A program made the translations under genes and the position numbers. Below, piece by piece: positions 43,220 through 57,955 of a stretch of 64,000 nucleotides of DNA (its first letter is position 1; each line of letters begins with the position of its first letter). The stretch lies in NCBI RefSeq assembly GCF_049243985.1, contig NC_135369.1:22552765-22616764 (forward strand), given 5' to 3'. Origin of the DNA: Paroedura picta (lineage: Eukaryota > Chordata > Lepidosauria > Squamata > Gekkonidae). Below the pieces are notes generated by a model that was given only the letters and a program-made list of their open reading frames with translations, made no database searches and was not told where the DNA came from.

Positions 43220-43460
43220 TGACTTGGATAGCCCAGGCATGCATGATCCCATAAGATCTCAGAAGCTAAGCAGGGCCAACCCTGGCTTGAATTTGGATGG
43301 GAGACCTCCAAGGTTTTGGGCGGGGGGGGGGGGTAATTCCTTCCAGGGACAGCAAAGGTCATGACAGGAATCAGCAAACTGCCTTCAAACATCCCTTGCC
43401 TGGCTGCCCGACAATCCTAAGAGCTCCTGGCTACGCTACACACACCATGCGATATATAAA
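43220..43460 (+). mobile_element. 5S-rRNA-derived SINE
   Basis: GATCCCATAAGATCTCAGAA, GCTAAGCAGGGCCAACCC and TTTGGATGGGAGACCTCC follow the 5S rRNA gene interior closely. It ends in GATATATAAATAATAAAT. Confidence 0.75.
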
Positions 43461-43507
43461 TAATAAATAACAGGCAGTCATATACCCAGCCCTCCATGGC
43501 CTTAGTC

Positions 43508-43861
43508 CAGTGGTTCTCAACCTTCCTAACCCTTTAATCCAGTTCCTCCTGTTGTGGTGACCCCCAACCATGAAATTATGCAAGCGTTCTTTCACAGAAA
43601 TTAAACCAAAACGGTGTGAAGATCCATTGTTCATGATTGTATAGAAATTGGGTTTTTCCTTGGAGTTTCTCAGTTCAGTTCTGCCTCTTGTCCCACCATG
43701 CCGATCTCGCTCTTTTCCGCTGCTCCAGACAGACAAACGCTCTATCTCGGTCTACCCTGCAGGGCTGTTGTGTGGATGGCATCCCCCCCCCCCAGCCAAG
43801 CTGCTTGCCTTGCCGCGACCCCTGTGAAAGGGTCGTTCAATCCCCAGGTTGAGAACCACTG
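43508..43861 (+). mobile_element. Non-autonomous hAT element, CAGTGGTTCTCAACC family
   Basis: Ends CAGTGGTTCTCAACCTTCC and AGGTTGAGAACCACTG. Flanks CCTTAGTC (43500-43507) and CCATAGTT (43862-43869) match at 6 of 8 bases. Confidence 0.72.
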
Positions 43862-43934
43862 CCATAGTTCCTCATGCCTGCAGGTATGCTGGTCTCCCTG
43901 TGCTCTACCATGACAGCCACACTCATCTGAGCTT

Positions 43935-44070
43935 GCCCGATTAGAAGCTGCCGCTCTTAACCACTACATGCCGCTATGGTGAGAGAAAGGGAAGGCAATC
44001 ATAAGTCACTTGACTGAGACTCCTTTGGGCAGCGAAAAGTGGGCTATAAAAACCAACTCTCCTTCATATC
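43935..44070. mobile_element. tRNA SINE pieces in opposite orientations
   Basis: A reversed head (GATTAGAAGCTGCCGCTC, CTTAACCACTACATGCC) is joined to a forward tail (GAGACTCCTTTGGGCAGCG, AAAAACCAACTCTCC). Confidence 0.5.
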
Positions 44071-44470
44071 CCAAGATTCTCCCTGACATAGAAAAGCCAA
44101 AAAACAAAGCCCTACTTTGCAGAATGTTTCCAGAAGGCATGGGGGCTCACTTTTGGAAAAGCTGCAGGTGGAAGAGAATTCCAGCATTCTCAGACATCTA
44201 TCTACTCAGGGCAACCCCTTGCAGCTCTGCCTGGGCTCCCGGAGACTGCGTTTGCACAGACTGTGCTGAAGTGAGCTTTTGTCAGAAGCTGGGGGGAAAA
44301 GAATATGCTGGGTCCAGAAAACGGCAGGACATGGATGGTGTTAACAGCCTGAATCTGCTGTGTTTGGTATGTAGCCTAACTCAGAAGCAGAGTACATATT
44401 TCCAGGCAAAAGTCCCTCTTCTCAGGCATTCAGCATTGGGAAAGGCCCACCTCTGGGAGAGACTCTAGAG

Positions 44471-44606
44471 CAGGGGTAGTCAACCTGTGGTCCTCCAGAT
44501 GTTCATGGACTACATTTCCCATGAGCCCCTGCCAGCAAACACTGGCAGAGACTCATGGGAATTGTAGTTCATGAACATCTGGAGGACCACAGGTTGACTA
44601 CCCCTG
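44471..44606. mobile_element. Palindromic hAT MITE, ACTACAATTCCC type
   Basis: CAGGGGTAGTCAACCTGTGG to TTGACTACCCCTG. Flanks CTCTAGAG (44463-44470) and CTCCAGAG (44607-44614). Confidence 0.85.
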
Positions 44607-44614
44607 CTCCAGAG

Positions 44615-45026
44615 AGCTATTTTCAGTTAATATAGTCAAGGTAGACCTTCCTCAGATTTTCTGACTTGGTGTTAAGGCATCTTGGTGTGTTCCCAGAGGG
44701 TTCCTAAGCAAGCCATTCCATATTCAGTTGTGTGGTTCTTTATTTCTGCCCCTGCTTAGGACTTACAGAAACTGAAAACAGTTTAAAGTCACCATAGAAT
44801 GGTCTATATTAATACTGACCTACCTTGCAAGGTTGTTGTGAGATTGTTAGGGGGACACGCAGCTCTGTGACCGATGAATAGAGGGAGGAGGCCAAGCAAG
44901 GACATGGAGGCTTATAATCTTCTATATCCCCCAAAAGGGCTTTGAAAAGGGTCAGAATTTATTGATTATTCTGTTTTGAGTCTGGCTTTTCCCTTTAATA
45001 CTCTCAAGGAACGGGCCTGGGAAATG
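44615..45026. other. No gene seen; unannotated spacer
   Basis: Ordinary sequence without motif or named repeat. Confidence 0.4.
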
Positions 45027-45178
45027 CCAGCATGATGCAGTGGTTAAAGAGCAGTGGCCTCTGATCTAGAGAACTGGACTTGATTCCCTACTCTCTTAGA
45101 TGACCTTGGGCCTGTCACAATTCTCTCAGAGCTCTCTCAGCCTCACCTTTCTCACAGGTTGTCTGGTGCGGGGAAAGG
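45027..45178 (+). mobile_element. Partial tRNA-derived SINE
   Basis: GCATGATGCAGTGGTTAAAG, TGACCTTGGGCCTGTCACA and CTCTCAGCCTCACCTTTCTC; the tail is missing. Confidence 0.65.
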
Positions 45179-45229
45179 AAGGGTCCAGCTCTGCGAAGTG
45201 GGCTCCCCAAGAGCCACAACCCCCCCCCC

Positions 45230-45412
45230 CTTCATAAGGCACTGCAAGGCCTGCCTGTTTGCCACAGCTTTTAAGGGGGGGAGGGGGAGGGGGAGGGATT
45301 TGAAGCTTGCTATTTTATCATTGGTTTTAGCTGGGGATGTTTTTTCTATTATCGTGAACTGGCTTAAACCAAGAGGATATAGAGGTTCAAATAAACAAAT
45401 AAACCCATCAGG
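45230..45412 (+). mobile_element. L2-type LINE 3' end
   Basis: AAGGCACTGCAAGGCCTGCC, then CTGTTTGCCACAGC resembles the end of L2 ORF2. The 3' end is GAGGTTCAAATAAACAAA. A G-rich insert lies near 45275. Confidence 0.55.
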
Positions 45413-45470
45413 GAAGAGGTAAGCTGAGTGCAGGATCCCTGGAAAGGACACACCTAGAGGAGCTTCTCAC

Positions 45471-45585
45471 CTCTTTGGCCGACGGCTTCCCCAGCACGCC
45501 GAAGATTAGATTCCCGGAATGCAGGACAGCTGGCCCCAAATCTTTAGAGGCTGAAGTCTCTCCTCCAAGGCACATACAGTGAGGT
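45471..45585 (-). other. Splice-bounded candidate exon, weak
   Basis: Minus strand: acceptor ACTCCTTTACAG at 45597-45586 and donor AAAGAG|gtgaga at 45471/45470. One of three frames is open (PHCMCLGGETSASKDLGP to GKPSAKE). No recognised domain, and no partner exon found. Confidence 0.2.
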
Positions 45586-46009
45586 CTGTAAAGGAGTCTC
45601 TCCAGCCGGACGCCATAGAACAGGCAGGGATCAAGGGGTGAGAAATTCCTTCTGGCCCAGGTCAGGGGCCACACCAGTTGGGCTTCCCCTGTCCATGGAG
45701 GTTCTCTTGCTCAACGCCGGAGCCCAATTCTTGTGCTTTTTGGTGCCCGTTCCATCCCAGAGGAGAGACCCAGTGGCAGTGAGGGGGTGAGGAATCCTGC
45801 AAAGTGCTGCAGTAACAAAAGCCACCGTGTTTGCTCATAGAAAAAGCCTACACGGGTTTTTCTTGCTGACACCACAGAATTCTCAGAGAACGGGGCTCCG
45901 GGTGGCAAGCAGCTGGGAGTTCTGGCCTGCTTTGCTCACAAATCAGCCACATTTAGACGACTAAATAAACAAGGGGGGCAGGGGGAGGGAACGTATAGCA
46001 GGGGCAAGC
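45586..46009. other. No gene confirmed; repeat-free stretch
   Basis: Overlapping minus frames at 45631-45908 without motifs. I name no repeat here. Confidence 0.35.
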
Positions 46010-46560
46010 ACACCATAGAAGTTTATTTTATACCCTGCCAGCTCAGGGCATCATACAGAAAGGTTTAAAAAAATACATAATAAAGTTAACGTATATGTCA
46101 ATAACTTATCTGATTGATATGAGGAACTTTAAGACGGTTACTAAACTGGGGGGGGGGAGTCAATAAAGTTCTCATAGAGTTTTGTCTTCAGGGTGGACTT
46201 TCAAGCAGAGGCCAGCATTTTCTAGGTGTTATTTCCTGGCCTCAACCACAGGCCTGGTGGAACAGCCCCATCTTACAGGCCCTGTGGAACTGGTTAAGGT
46301 GCTGCAGGACCCTGATCTTGTTAAGAGTGTTCCACGGGGCCAGGGATGAAAAGGCCCTGTCCCTTGTAGAGGCCAATTTCACCTTTTGGGGGCCATGGAC
46401 AAATCCTTAGTACTTGATCTGAGCATTCTTTGGGGGTGTAGTGGAAGAGACGATCACACAGATACAAGAGTCCAAGTCCGTTTAGGGCTTTGAAGGTGAA
46501 CACTGGAGCCACCCATTCTGGCTGTAGAATGATCCTCCTGAGAAAATACAAAGCAAGTGT
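46010..46560 (-). mobile_element. L2-like LINE fragment
   Basis: GGTGGAACAGCCCCATCTTA, GCCAGGGATGAAAAGGCCCT and TAGGGCTTTGAAGGTGAAC are phrases of a common squamate L2-type 3' region, reversed. The same phrases recur at 54190-54300. Confidence 0.5.
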
Positions 46561-46904
46561 CTAGCTCTTGTTGGGTGCAAAAGTGTGGGAGGAAAATGCT
46601 GGATTCAGCAGCCAAAGGACTGCTGAATAAGATTTCCATTGGCCTGGGGAAGAACTCAAGTGCCCCCACGACTAGCAAAAGCATAATAAAAGTGACAAGT
46701 AACAAATTTTTAAAAATCAATGCTGCAAAAAAGATTACGCAAAAGCACAGTCGTTTACACAAGTGCGCAGGACTCAGCCGGTTGCATTGCAGAACGTGCC
46801 TTTGCATTTTAACTTTTGATCAAGGGAGCTTCTAACGCCCGACTGCTTCATTGCCACAAATCACCAAGCTCCCACAGAGACAGTCCACACAAAGAGCCCT
46901 CCAG
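46561..46904. other. No gene seen; unannotated spacer
   Basis: Two overlapping frames on opposite strands at 46454-46835, no motif. Confidence 0.4.
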
Positions 46905-47110
46905 GACCTAACCAAGGGTCCATCTAGCCCAGCATCTCACGGCCAACCTGATGATTCTGGGAAACCCATAATCAGGTGATGAAAGTGATTGATCTCCAGC
47001 ATCCAATGTCTCTTAACACGGAGGCTCCATGTAGTCATCCACCTGAATAGCCAATTCACAACTGCTTTTCCAGGAACAAAGTTTCATCCCCATCTCAACC
47101 AATGGCCAAC
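46905..47110 (-). mobile_element. CR1-type LINE 3' region
   Basis: GGGTCCATCTAGCCCAGCAT, TCACGGCCAACCTGATG, then GGAGGCTCCATGTAGTCATC. Same broad family as 57236-57480. Confidence 0.55.
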
Positions 47111-47204
47111 CCCAGCATCTTGAAATTAATGAAACTAATTATGTGTCCTGCAAATGACCCCCCCCTTGTCCCACGATGGATGGTCTAGGCTAGCCCAATG
47201 TTCT

Positions 47205-47852
47205 CTAGCCCTGATATTACTGTCTGAGCAGTGATATCAGGGTTCTTTCAGCCTAACCCACTTCACAGGGTGTCTATTGTGGGGAGAGGAAAGGGAAGGA
47301 GATTGGAAACCGCTTTGAGAGTCCTTTGGGTAGAGAAAAGCGACATATAAGAACCAACTCTTCTTCTTCAGTAATATCATGGCTCTTTCAGCCTCACTTC
47401 CCTCACAGGATGTCTGTCGTGGGGAGAGGAAAGGGAAGGCAACTGTAAGCCGCTTTGAGACTCCGTTGGGTAGATAAAACCGGCATACAAGAACCAACTC
47501 TTCTTCATCTACTTCCCAGGGTGTCTGTTGTGGGGAGAGGAAAAGGAAGGCTATTGTAAGCCGCTTTGAGACTCCTTTGGGTACATAAAAGTGGCATACA
47601 AGAACCAACTCTTATTCTTCTTGTTCCCAGGGTGGCTGTTGTGGGGAGAGGAAAGGGAAGGCAATTGGAAGCTGCTTTGAGACTCCTTCGGGTAGAGAAA
47701 AGCAGCATACAAGAACCAACTCTTCTTCTTCTACCTCCCAGGGTGTCTGTTGTGGGGAGAGGAAAGGGAAGGTGATTGTAAGCTGCGTTGAGACTCCTTT
47801 GGGTAGAGAAAAGTGGCATATAACGACCAACACTTCCCCTTCTGCTACAGTC
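47205..47852 (+). repeat. Tandem array of tRNA-SINE tails
   Basis: Five consecutive copies of the L2-type SINE tail. The landmark TGTCTGTTGTGGGGAGAGG starts at about 47271, 47411, 47522, 47633 and 47744, so the spacing is 140 and then three times 111 bp. Each unit ends AAGAACCAACTCTTCTTC or similar. Only the last part of the SINE is repeated. Confidence 0.88.
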
Positions 47853-48005
47853 TTGGAAGTGGTCAGCTCCTGAATACAGGCACACTAAAGGATACCAATG
47901 TGCACAACTTATTTTCAGCATACTGCTTTAAAGCACAACAATTGAGAAGCTTCACACAAACAAAATAGGGGGAAAGAAAAATCACAGCAGATTCATTGTT
48001 TGTAA

Positions 48006-48011
48006 TTTATT
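48006..48011 (-). terminator. SSR2: Alternative distal polyadenylation signal of SSR2
   Basis: AATAAA on the minus strand, about 410 bp past the SSR2 stop codon. Confidence 0.3.
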
Positions 48012-48283
48012 AGTTTTGCAATTAAAAAAAAACCTCCCATGGAACACGACCACTCTCTCTGTTTCAGACTAGCATCGAAGTATCCCCATTGAAATGCATC
48101 CACGGCTCAGGGGCTTCTTCTCTTTCTTTGCAGAACAAATTCCTGGCTGAGAAAAAAGGGATTTAGGTGAGAGGAAGAGTCTTCTATTGCTGAAGCTGGA
48201 TGGATCTCTCAGCAGCGAAGGGGCAGAAAGAAGGAAGGGGACCACCATGAAGAATGGAGATCGGCTTCTCTGGCGTGTTGGGT

Positions 48284-48289
48284 TTTATT
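48284..48289 (-). terminator. SSR2: Polyadenylation signal of SSR2
   Basis: AATAAA on the minus strand, 130 bp beyond the stop codon and in the expected place for the SSR2 3' end. Confidence 0.5.
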
Positions 48290-48418
48290 TTAATAACAGC
48301 AGCTGCTTCCCAAACAGCGACACGCAAATTCTGCAGTTGAAAAAGTGCTCTGAGCGTGGAGCCGCCGTTTGCTCTGCTGTCACTTCAGAGCACAGCCTCC
48401 AAGGTCAAGTGGCAAGGC

Positions 48419-53980
<5,562 letters not shown>

Positions 53981-54104
53981 CTGCCGAGAGAGAAGGGAAG
54001 GGAAGATCTGATACATTTGCTCCTCACAGGAGCCACCATTGAGGGATGGGCTTCGGGAGGGGAGAGGGAGAACTGTAGAAGCAAAGAGGCAAAAGAACAC
54101 TTTT

Positions 54105-54300
54105 TTGTTATATGTACTTCCTCTTTGTTATATGTAAGCCGCCCTGAGCCTGAAGGGAGGGCAGTATAGAAATATAATTAATCACTTCTGGTAAGCTCAT
54201 TCCATTAGGCTGGGGCCAAAGCCAAAAAAGGCCCTGGCTGAGGCCAACTTCACCTCTTTTGGGCCACAGACCTTGAGCAGATGTTGTCCCAAGGATATTA
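54105..54300. mobile_element. L2-type LINE 3' end and L2-like fragment
   Basis: TATGTAAGCCGCCCTGAGCC and GGCAGTATAGAAATATAATT form an L2 end on the plus strand. GGGGCCAAAGCCAAAAAAGG to the right recalls 46010-46560. Confidence 0.58.
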
Positions 54301-54324
54301 GTGCTGTTGGGCTTCTTGGTCTAC

Positions 54325-54425
54325 ATATTGATTGTCTCCCATCCAAACACTAGTCAGGACCAACCCCACTTAGCTTCCAAGATGTGACAAGATCAGGCTA
54401 GCCTTGGCCATCCAGGTCAGGACCA
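54325..54425 (-). mobile_element. 5S-rRNA-derived SINE fragment
   Basis: TCTCCCATCCAAACACTAGT, CACTTAGCTTCCAAGATGTG: reversed 5S interior. Confidence 0.62.
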
Positions 54426-54429
54426 GCTT

Positions 54430-55540
54430 ATGAAATCAAAAATAAGATACTCCAAAAGATTAATTAAAGCCCTGGCCAGCTCACAGTTTCCCCCTCCAAA
54501 GTACACTTAATCTGGAGCTAGCCCACCTCAGTCACTTACTGTAGGCCAGAACCCCCCCCTTCACATCTAAATGGACAGGCTTTAGGTTGCTTAAGGCTGT
54601 TTGAGGGTCATTAACCATTTCAGGTGAGCCAGAGTATTCGTGCTTGCTATCAAAACCAAGAAGGGAAGCAAGGGGAAAAGGTTAGGCCATGCTGTGTAAT
54701 TGACATTCATGAAATACTGACAAGAGACCAGCCACTTCAAGGGACAATTGGCACAGCTCTCTGGCACACAAATTCAAATTTTGAAAAGTCAACATCAGTC
54801 GACAGTGAACCCCAAACAAGCATCTTGATCAGATGCCTTCTGAACTGAGAATAAGCATTCTAGGGGCCCATTCAAGGGACAAGGGGGGCTTTCCCAGGCC
54901 AGTCCCAGAATCTTGCCCTCAGACTGGCTCATGACCTCGCCAACCTCTTATTCTGCAACAGAGCCAAGCCTGCCAGGAGGCCAGATGAAGTGACTGTCTT
55001 GGGTATCTGATTTGCAGTCCTAGGAAGGGCAATCAAATGGGAGATGTGCAACCCACAGGACCCCGGTCCACCGGGATCACCTGCATAAGGTCCACTAAAT
55101 AATGGGACAAAATATTTGGGCAACTCCCATTCATTTCGATGACTCCTGGGCAGAAGAACTTCCCAATGGATTGAGCTGGAAGCAGTACTGCACTACAATT
55201 AGGTACTATGTCATCTTGGGCTGCCCTCCTGCCAGGGTCCATTCAGCCAAAATTAAGTCTTCTTCTTCCCTCGATAACCCAAGACTCCTTCCCTCTCCTG
55301 CTAGAGTCCTTCCCCCAAAGATTTGCCTCTCTCCCCCGTGTCTTTACACGGACCTTCATCCCAAATATTCCCTTTAAGCTCTTCTGCGACCTTCCTCCAT
55401 TCTGGATTTCTCTCCCGCTCTCAAGTTTGCATTTCCTCTGCCAGCGTCTTCCCTTCCATCACCTCTTCCCCCTTTTCTCTACCAAATGCCACAAGCAAAT
55501 CGAGCTCCCCCACCCCGGAGAAGCTTTCTGCATTTCCTCT
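54430..55540. other. SSR2 intron 1; nothing else seen
   Basis: No named repeat. Frames on both strands lack motifs. C-rich and T-rich towards the promoter. Confidence 0.5.
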
Positions 55541-55597
55541 GCCAGAGCCTCCCCGCCACTTTCCTCCTCTACCCGGCCAGAATCCGGATTCTCCCAC

Positions 55598-55650
55598 CTT
55601 TGCAGCTGCCAGCAGGACGGAAGAGAGCGTCAGCACAGCCTGGCCCCGGG
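55598..55650 (-). other. SSR2: SSR2 exon 1 (5' untranslated), 5' end approximate
   Basis: Minus strand: CTCTTCCGTCCTGCTGGCAG, then CTGCAAAG and donor gtgggag at 55597-55591. The pyrimidine-rich start suggests transcription begins near 55640-55650, but the start is inferred. Confidence 0.6.
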
Positions 55651-55679
55651 GAACTCGCCGGAAGCCCGCCTCGAGAAAT

Positions 55680-55690
55680 GTCACGTGGCC
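55680..55690. promoter_or_regulatory. SSR2: CACGTG box (USF or XBP1/ATF6-like)
   Basis: GTCACGTGGCC; the reverse, GGCCACGTGAC, contains the GCCACGT core used by unfolded-protein-response factors and is also a palindromic E-box. Confidence 0.5.
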
Positions 55691-55708
55691 TTCGCCTGCC
55701 GCCGCTCA

Positions 55709-55728
55709 GCCTGCCGGGAAATGTAGTC
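55709..55728 (-). promoter_or_regulatory. SSR2: ZNF143/THAP11-type motif
   Basis: Minus strand GACTACATTTCCCGGCAG, close to the consensus ACTACAATTCCCAGMATGC common at housekeeping promoters. Confidence 0.55.
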
Positions 55729-55786
55729 TTGAGGCTGAGCACTTGCGTAATCTCGGCACTTTCCAGGGACAAAGAGACTAGACAAA

Positions 55787-55805
55787 CCAATCAATGTGGG
55801 CCACT
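55787..55805 (+). promoter_or_regulatory. SSR2: ERSE-like element
   Basis: CCAAT, nine bases, then CCACT. The ER stress response element is CCAAT-N9-CCACG; spacing is exact and only the last base differs. Confidence 0.4.
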
Positions 55806-55814
55806 AGGCGGCGC
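55801..55814 (+). promoter_or_regulatory. CTCF-like site
   Basis: CCACTAGGCGGCGC fits the core CCASYAGRKGGCRS except position 9, and overlaps the end of the ERSE-like element. Confidence 0.4.
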
Positions 55815-56084
55815 AGTACGTTGCTCAGGCGAAATCAAAGGTTGGGGAAGGTTTTTAAAGTGGCCTTCAGGGAATTATTCCTTTGTGTTGCTTCGAGAAA
55901 TGCAGTAGGGCGCAACCTCTTCTACAACCCGGTTTACGTTTGCCCCAGATATGCATGTGTGAAGGCTGGTGAGGGTGGAGATGCAGTCCGCGTTGCACGT
56001 GCTAGTCCTGTTTTTATAATCATTTGGTCTGTTTGAGGGCTGAGAAGTCCAGCATTCCAAGAAGGGTCCAGGACTGAGATCAAG

Positions 56085-56290
56085 AAGTAGAAAGAGTTGG
56101 TTCTTATATGCCACTTTTCTCTACCCAAAGGAGTCTCAAAGCGGCTTCCAATGGCCTTCCCTTTCCTCTCCCCACAACAGACACCCTGGTGGGGTGGGTG
56201 AGTCTGAGAAAGCCCAATATTATTGCTCGTTAGGACAGCTGTTGTGGCGAGCCTAAGGTCACCCACCCTGGCTCACCAGATGAAAAGCAG
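56085..56290 (-). mobile_element. tRNA-derived SINE with L2-type tail
   Basis: AGAGTTGGTTCTTATATGCC, CTACCCAAAGGAGTCTCAAA; the head is truncated. Confidence 0.75.
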
Positions 56291-56309
56291 CCACTCTGCC
56301 TCCCTCATT

Positions 56310-56375
56310 ATATATTTGCATATTATTTATATTTGCATATTATGTGCAAATATATTTGCATATTATTTGCATATT
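56310..56375. repeat. TTTGCATATTAT tandem repeat
   Basis: Five or so units of ATATTTGCATATTATT, an AT-rich minisatellite that brings several ATTTGCAT octamer-like words. Confidence 0.7.
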
Positions 56376-56439
56376 ATTTTATGACTGGACAGTAGGGTTA
56401 TTCAATGTCGTTTTTAAAGGGAAAATCCTTTTTCTTTTT

Positions 56440-56605
56440 GAAGTCAGTGGCACCTTTAAGACCAACCATGTTTTATTCAAGGGATAAGTTTTCATGGGCG
56501 TGCAAACTAGGAATCTGAAGATGTACCTCCTGTCCTCAAGTTTTCCTGTCACCAGATTCAATCCCCCAGATCTCCAGGAATTGCCTAACAGAGCTGGCAA
56601 CCCTA
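56440..56605 (-). mobile_element. Penelope-like tail followed by a GGTTGCCAGC-family fragment
   Basis: GTCAGTGGCACCTTTAAGAC, CATGTTTTATTCAAGG (reversed Penelope-like tail to about 56525), then CCCAGATCTCCAGGAATTG and AGAGCTGGCAACCC. Confidence 0.5.
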
Positions 56606-56889
56606 TCTCAGATGAATCTCAGGCCCTAAATAATCTTCCATTATGGTCAAGAACGTGAAAAAGTAGGGTTTGTGTAGAAAAGGGAAATTGGTCTGCTGCT
56701 GTAGCTTGCCTTGGACTGCCAGTTTTTCTATGGCCTAAGTGCAAATTTGTCCTGGCCACTTGGTTTTCAAAGATGTTCCATTTAGATGTTGTGGCTAATA
56801 GCCACTGATTACTCTGTTCTCCGTGGATGTGAATAAGAATACAAAGAAATTACAAGTTAGTTGCAGCTAGTACGATGAAGTTGCAGCAA

Positions 56890-57040
56890 ACTGATCTTCA
56901 AGGCCAGGTTGGTTTGCCATTACCTGCCTCTATGTAGCCACCCTTGACCAACCTTTGATGGTCTCCCATCCAAGTACTAGAAAGGGATGACCCTGCTTAG
57001 CTTCTGGGATCCAGTTAGACTGGGTCATTCAGGGTCTCAG
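56890..57040 (-). mobile_element. 5S-rRNA-derived SINE
   Basis: GGTCTCCCATCCAAGTACTA, CCTGCTTAGCTTCTGGGATC: the reversed 5S interior, with the tail side near 56900. Confidence 0.7.
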
Positions 57041-57235
57041 CAGATACACTTGAGAAGGTCATTTTTGCACAACCTAGCGTACCTCACAGAGCCTGTTGTT
57101 AGGCTAAATAAAAGAACAAACTTATCCTGTCAGAAAAGCCTAAAAAATGAAAGGAATGTCACATTAGACAAATAGGATTGACTGAATGACCACTTCAGAT
57201 GTTTTCCCCACTTCTACGATGTTCCACATATCAGA

Positions 57236-57480
57236 TGAAGGACATAAGAGAAGCCATGTTGGATCAGGCAATGGCCCATCCAGTCCAACAAGCCTGTGTC
57301 ACACAGTAGCCAAAACCCAGGTGCCATCAGGAGGTTCACAAGCGAAGCCAGACCTCTGGAAGCCCTCCCACTGTTGCCCTCCTACACAGCAAGAATACAG
57401 AGCACCCCTGCCCCAGACAGAGTGTTCCATCTTCTATACCTTCTGGCTAATAGCCATTGATGGACCTCTGCTCCAGATGT
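57236..57480 (-). mobile_element. CR1-type LINE 3' region
   Basis: CATGTTGGATCAGGCAATGG, CCCATCCAGTCCAACAAGCC and GTGTCACACAGTAGCCAAAA, a common reptile CR1-type end, reversed. It lies just past the last exon of the unrecognised gene. Confidence 0.65.
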
Positions 57481-57543
57481 TTATCCAATCGCCCCTTGTG
57501 CAAAAGGGAGAGGAGAACCACACTGCAGAATGTATAATTATTT

Positions 57544-57549
57544 TTTATT
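57544..57549 (-). terminator. Polyadenylation signal of the unrecognised gene
   Basis: AATAAA on the minus strand, 180 bp past the stop codon at 57731-57729. Confidence 0.45.
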
Positions 57550-57728
57550 TCCAAGTTCCATCTTGTTCTGCATCCCAAAGCTCTCCTGGCAGGCCCAGTA
57601 ACCGCAATTCTGCAGCCATAAGTCATTTTAAAAAGACCTTGCGTTCTCATGGAATGCGTTGAGGTACAGTTGCTCCGGACAGATGGTGAGGGCTTTTGCG
57701 TGTGGAAAAAGATCACAGGTGAATGTTG

Positions 57729-57955
57729 TTAGCTGAGGGGACGCGGCGAGGAGACCGACCCCTTCGGGGGATGCTGCTCTGACTGCCCTGCAGACTCATG
57801 GCTTTGCCGCTCCTGCCGGGAGAGGAGGACGTTCATGGTCTCTCGCATGTCCTCCAGGAGTGACAGCTGGGTGTGTGCGATCTGCGTTTGCACCTGGATG
57901 TTGTTGTGAATACACTCGAGGAGGCCGAAGCATTCCTGCGGCTGATGTTCGGGCG
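57729..57955 (-). CDS. Unrecognised gene, last exon
   Basis: Acceptor CTTTCCCTCCCCAG. Encodes PEHQPQECFGLLECIHNN through RPLS and TAA. Regular hydrophobic spacing suggests one long amphipathic helix (about residues 10-50 of the exon). Confidence 0.75.

Larger units (their letters stand above)
55540..55840 (-). promoter_or_regulatory. SSR2: SSR2 promoter, CpG-rich
   Basis: CpG density rises sharply here, next to the inferred first exon. Contains a CACGTG box, a ZNF143-type motif, and a CCAAT box 9 bp from CCACT. No TATA box. This fits a housekeeping ER gene. Only SSR2 is seen to start here; I found no divergent gene on the plus strand. Confidence 0.7.

Noticed and set aside
43220-43320. Possible 5S rRNA gene
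   Set aside because: Only the 5S interior is kept and it passes into a SINE body and tail; no full 120-bp gene or terminator.
47205-47852. CRISPR-like regular repeats
   Set aside because: The units are direct SINE tail copies without spacers, in a vertebrate genome.
47237-47921. Repeated frames with LPFPLPTTDTLG-like units
   Set aside because: They are the SINE tail array read on the reverse strand, not a repeat protein.
55486-55908. Divergent plus-strand gene at the SSR2 promoter
   Set aside because: Frames here overlap on both strands, lack splice partners and vary with base composition only.
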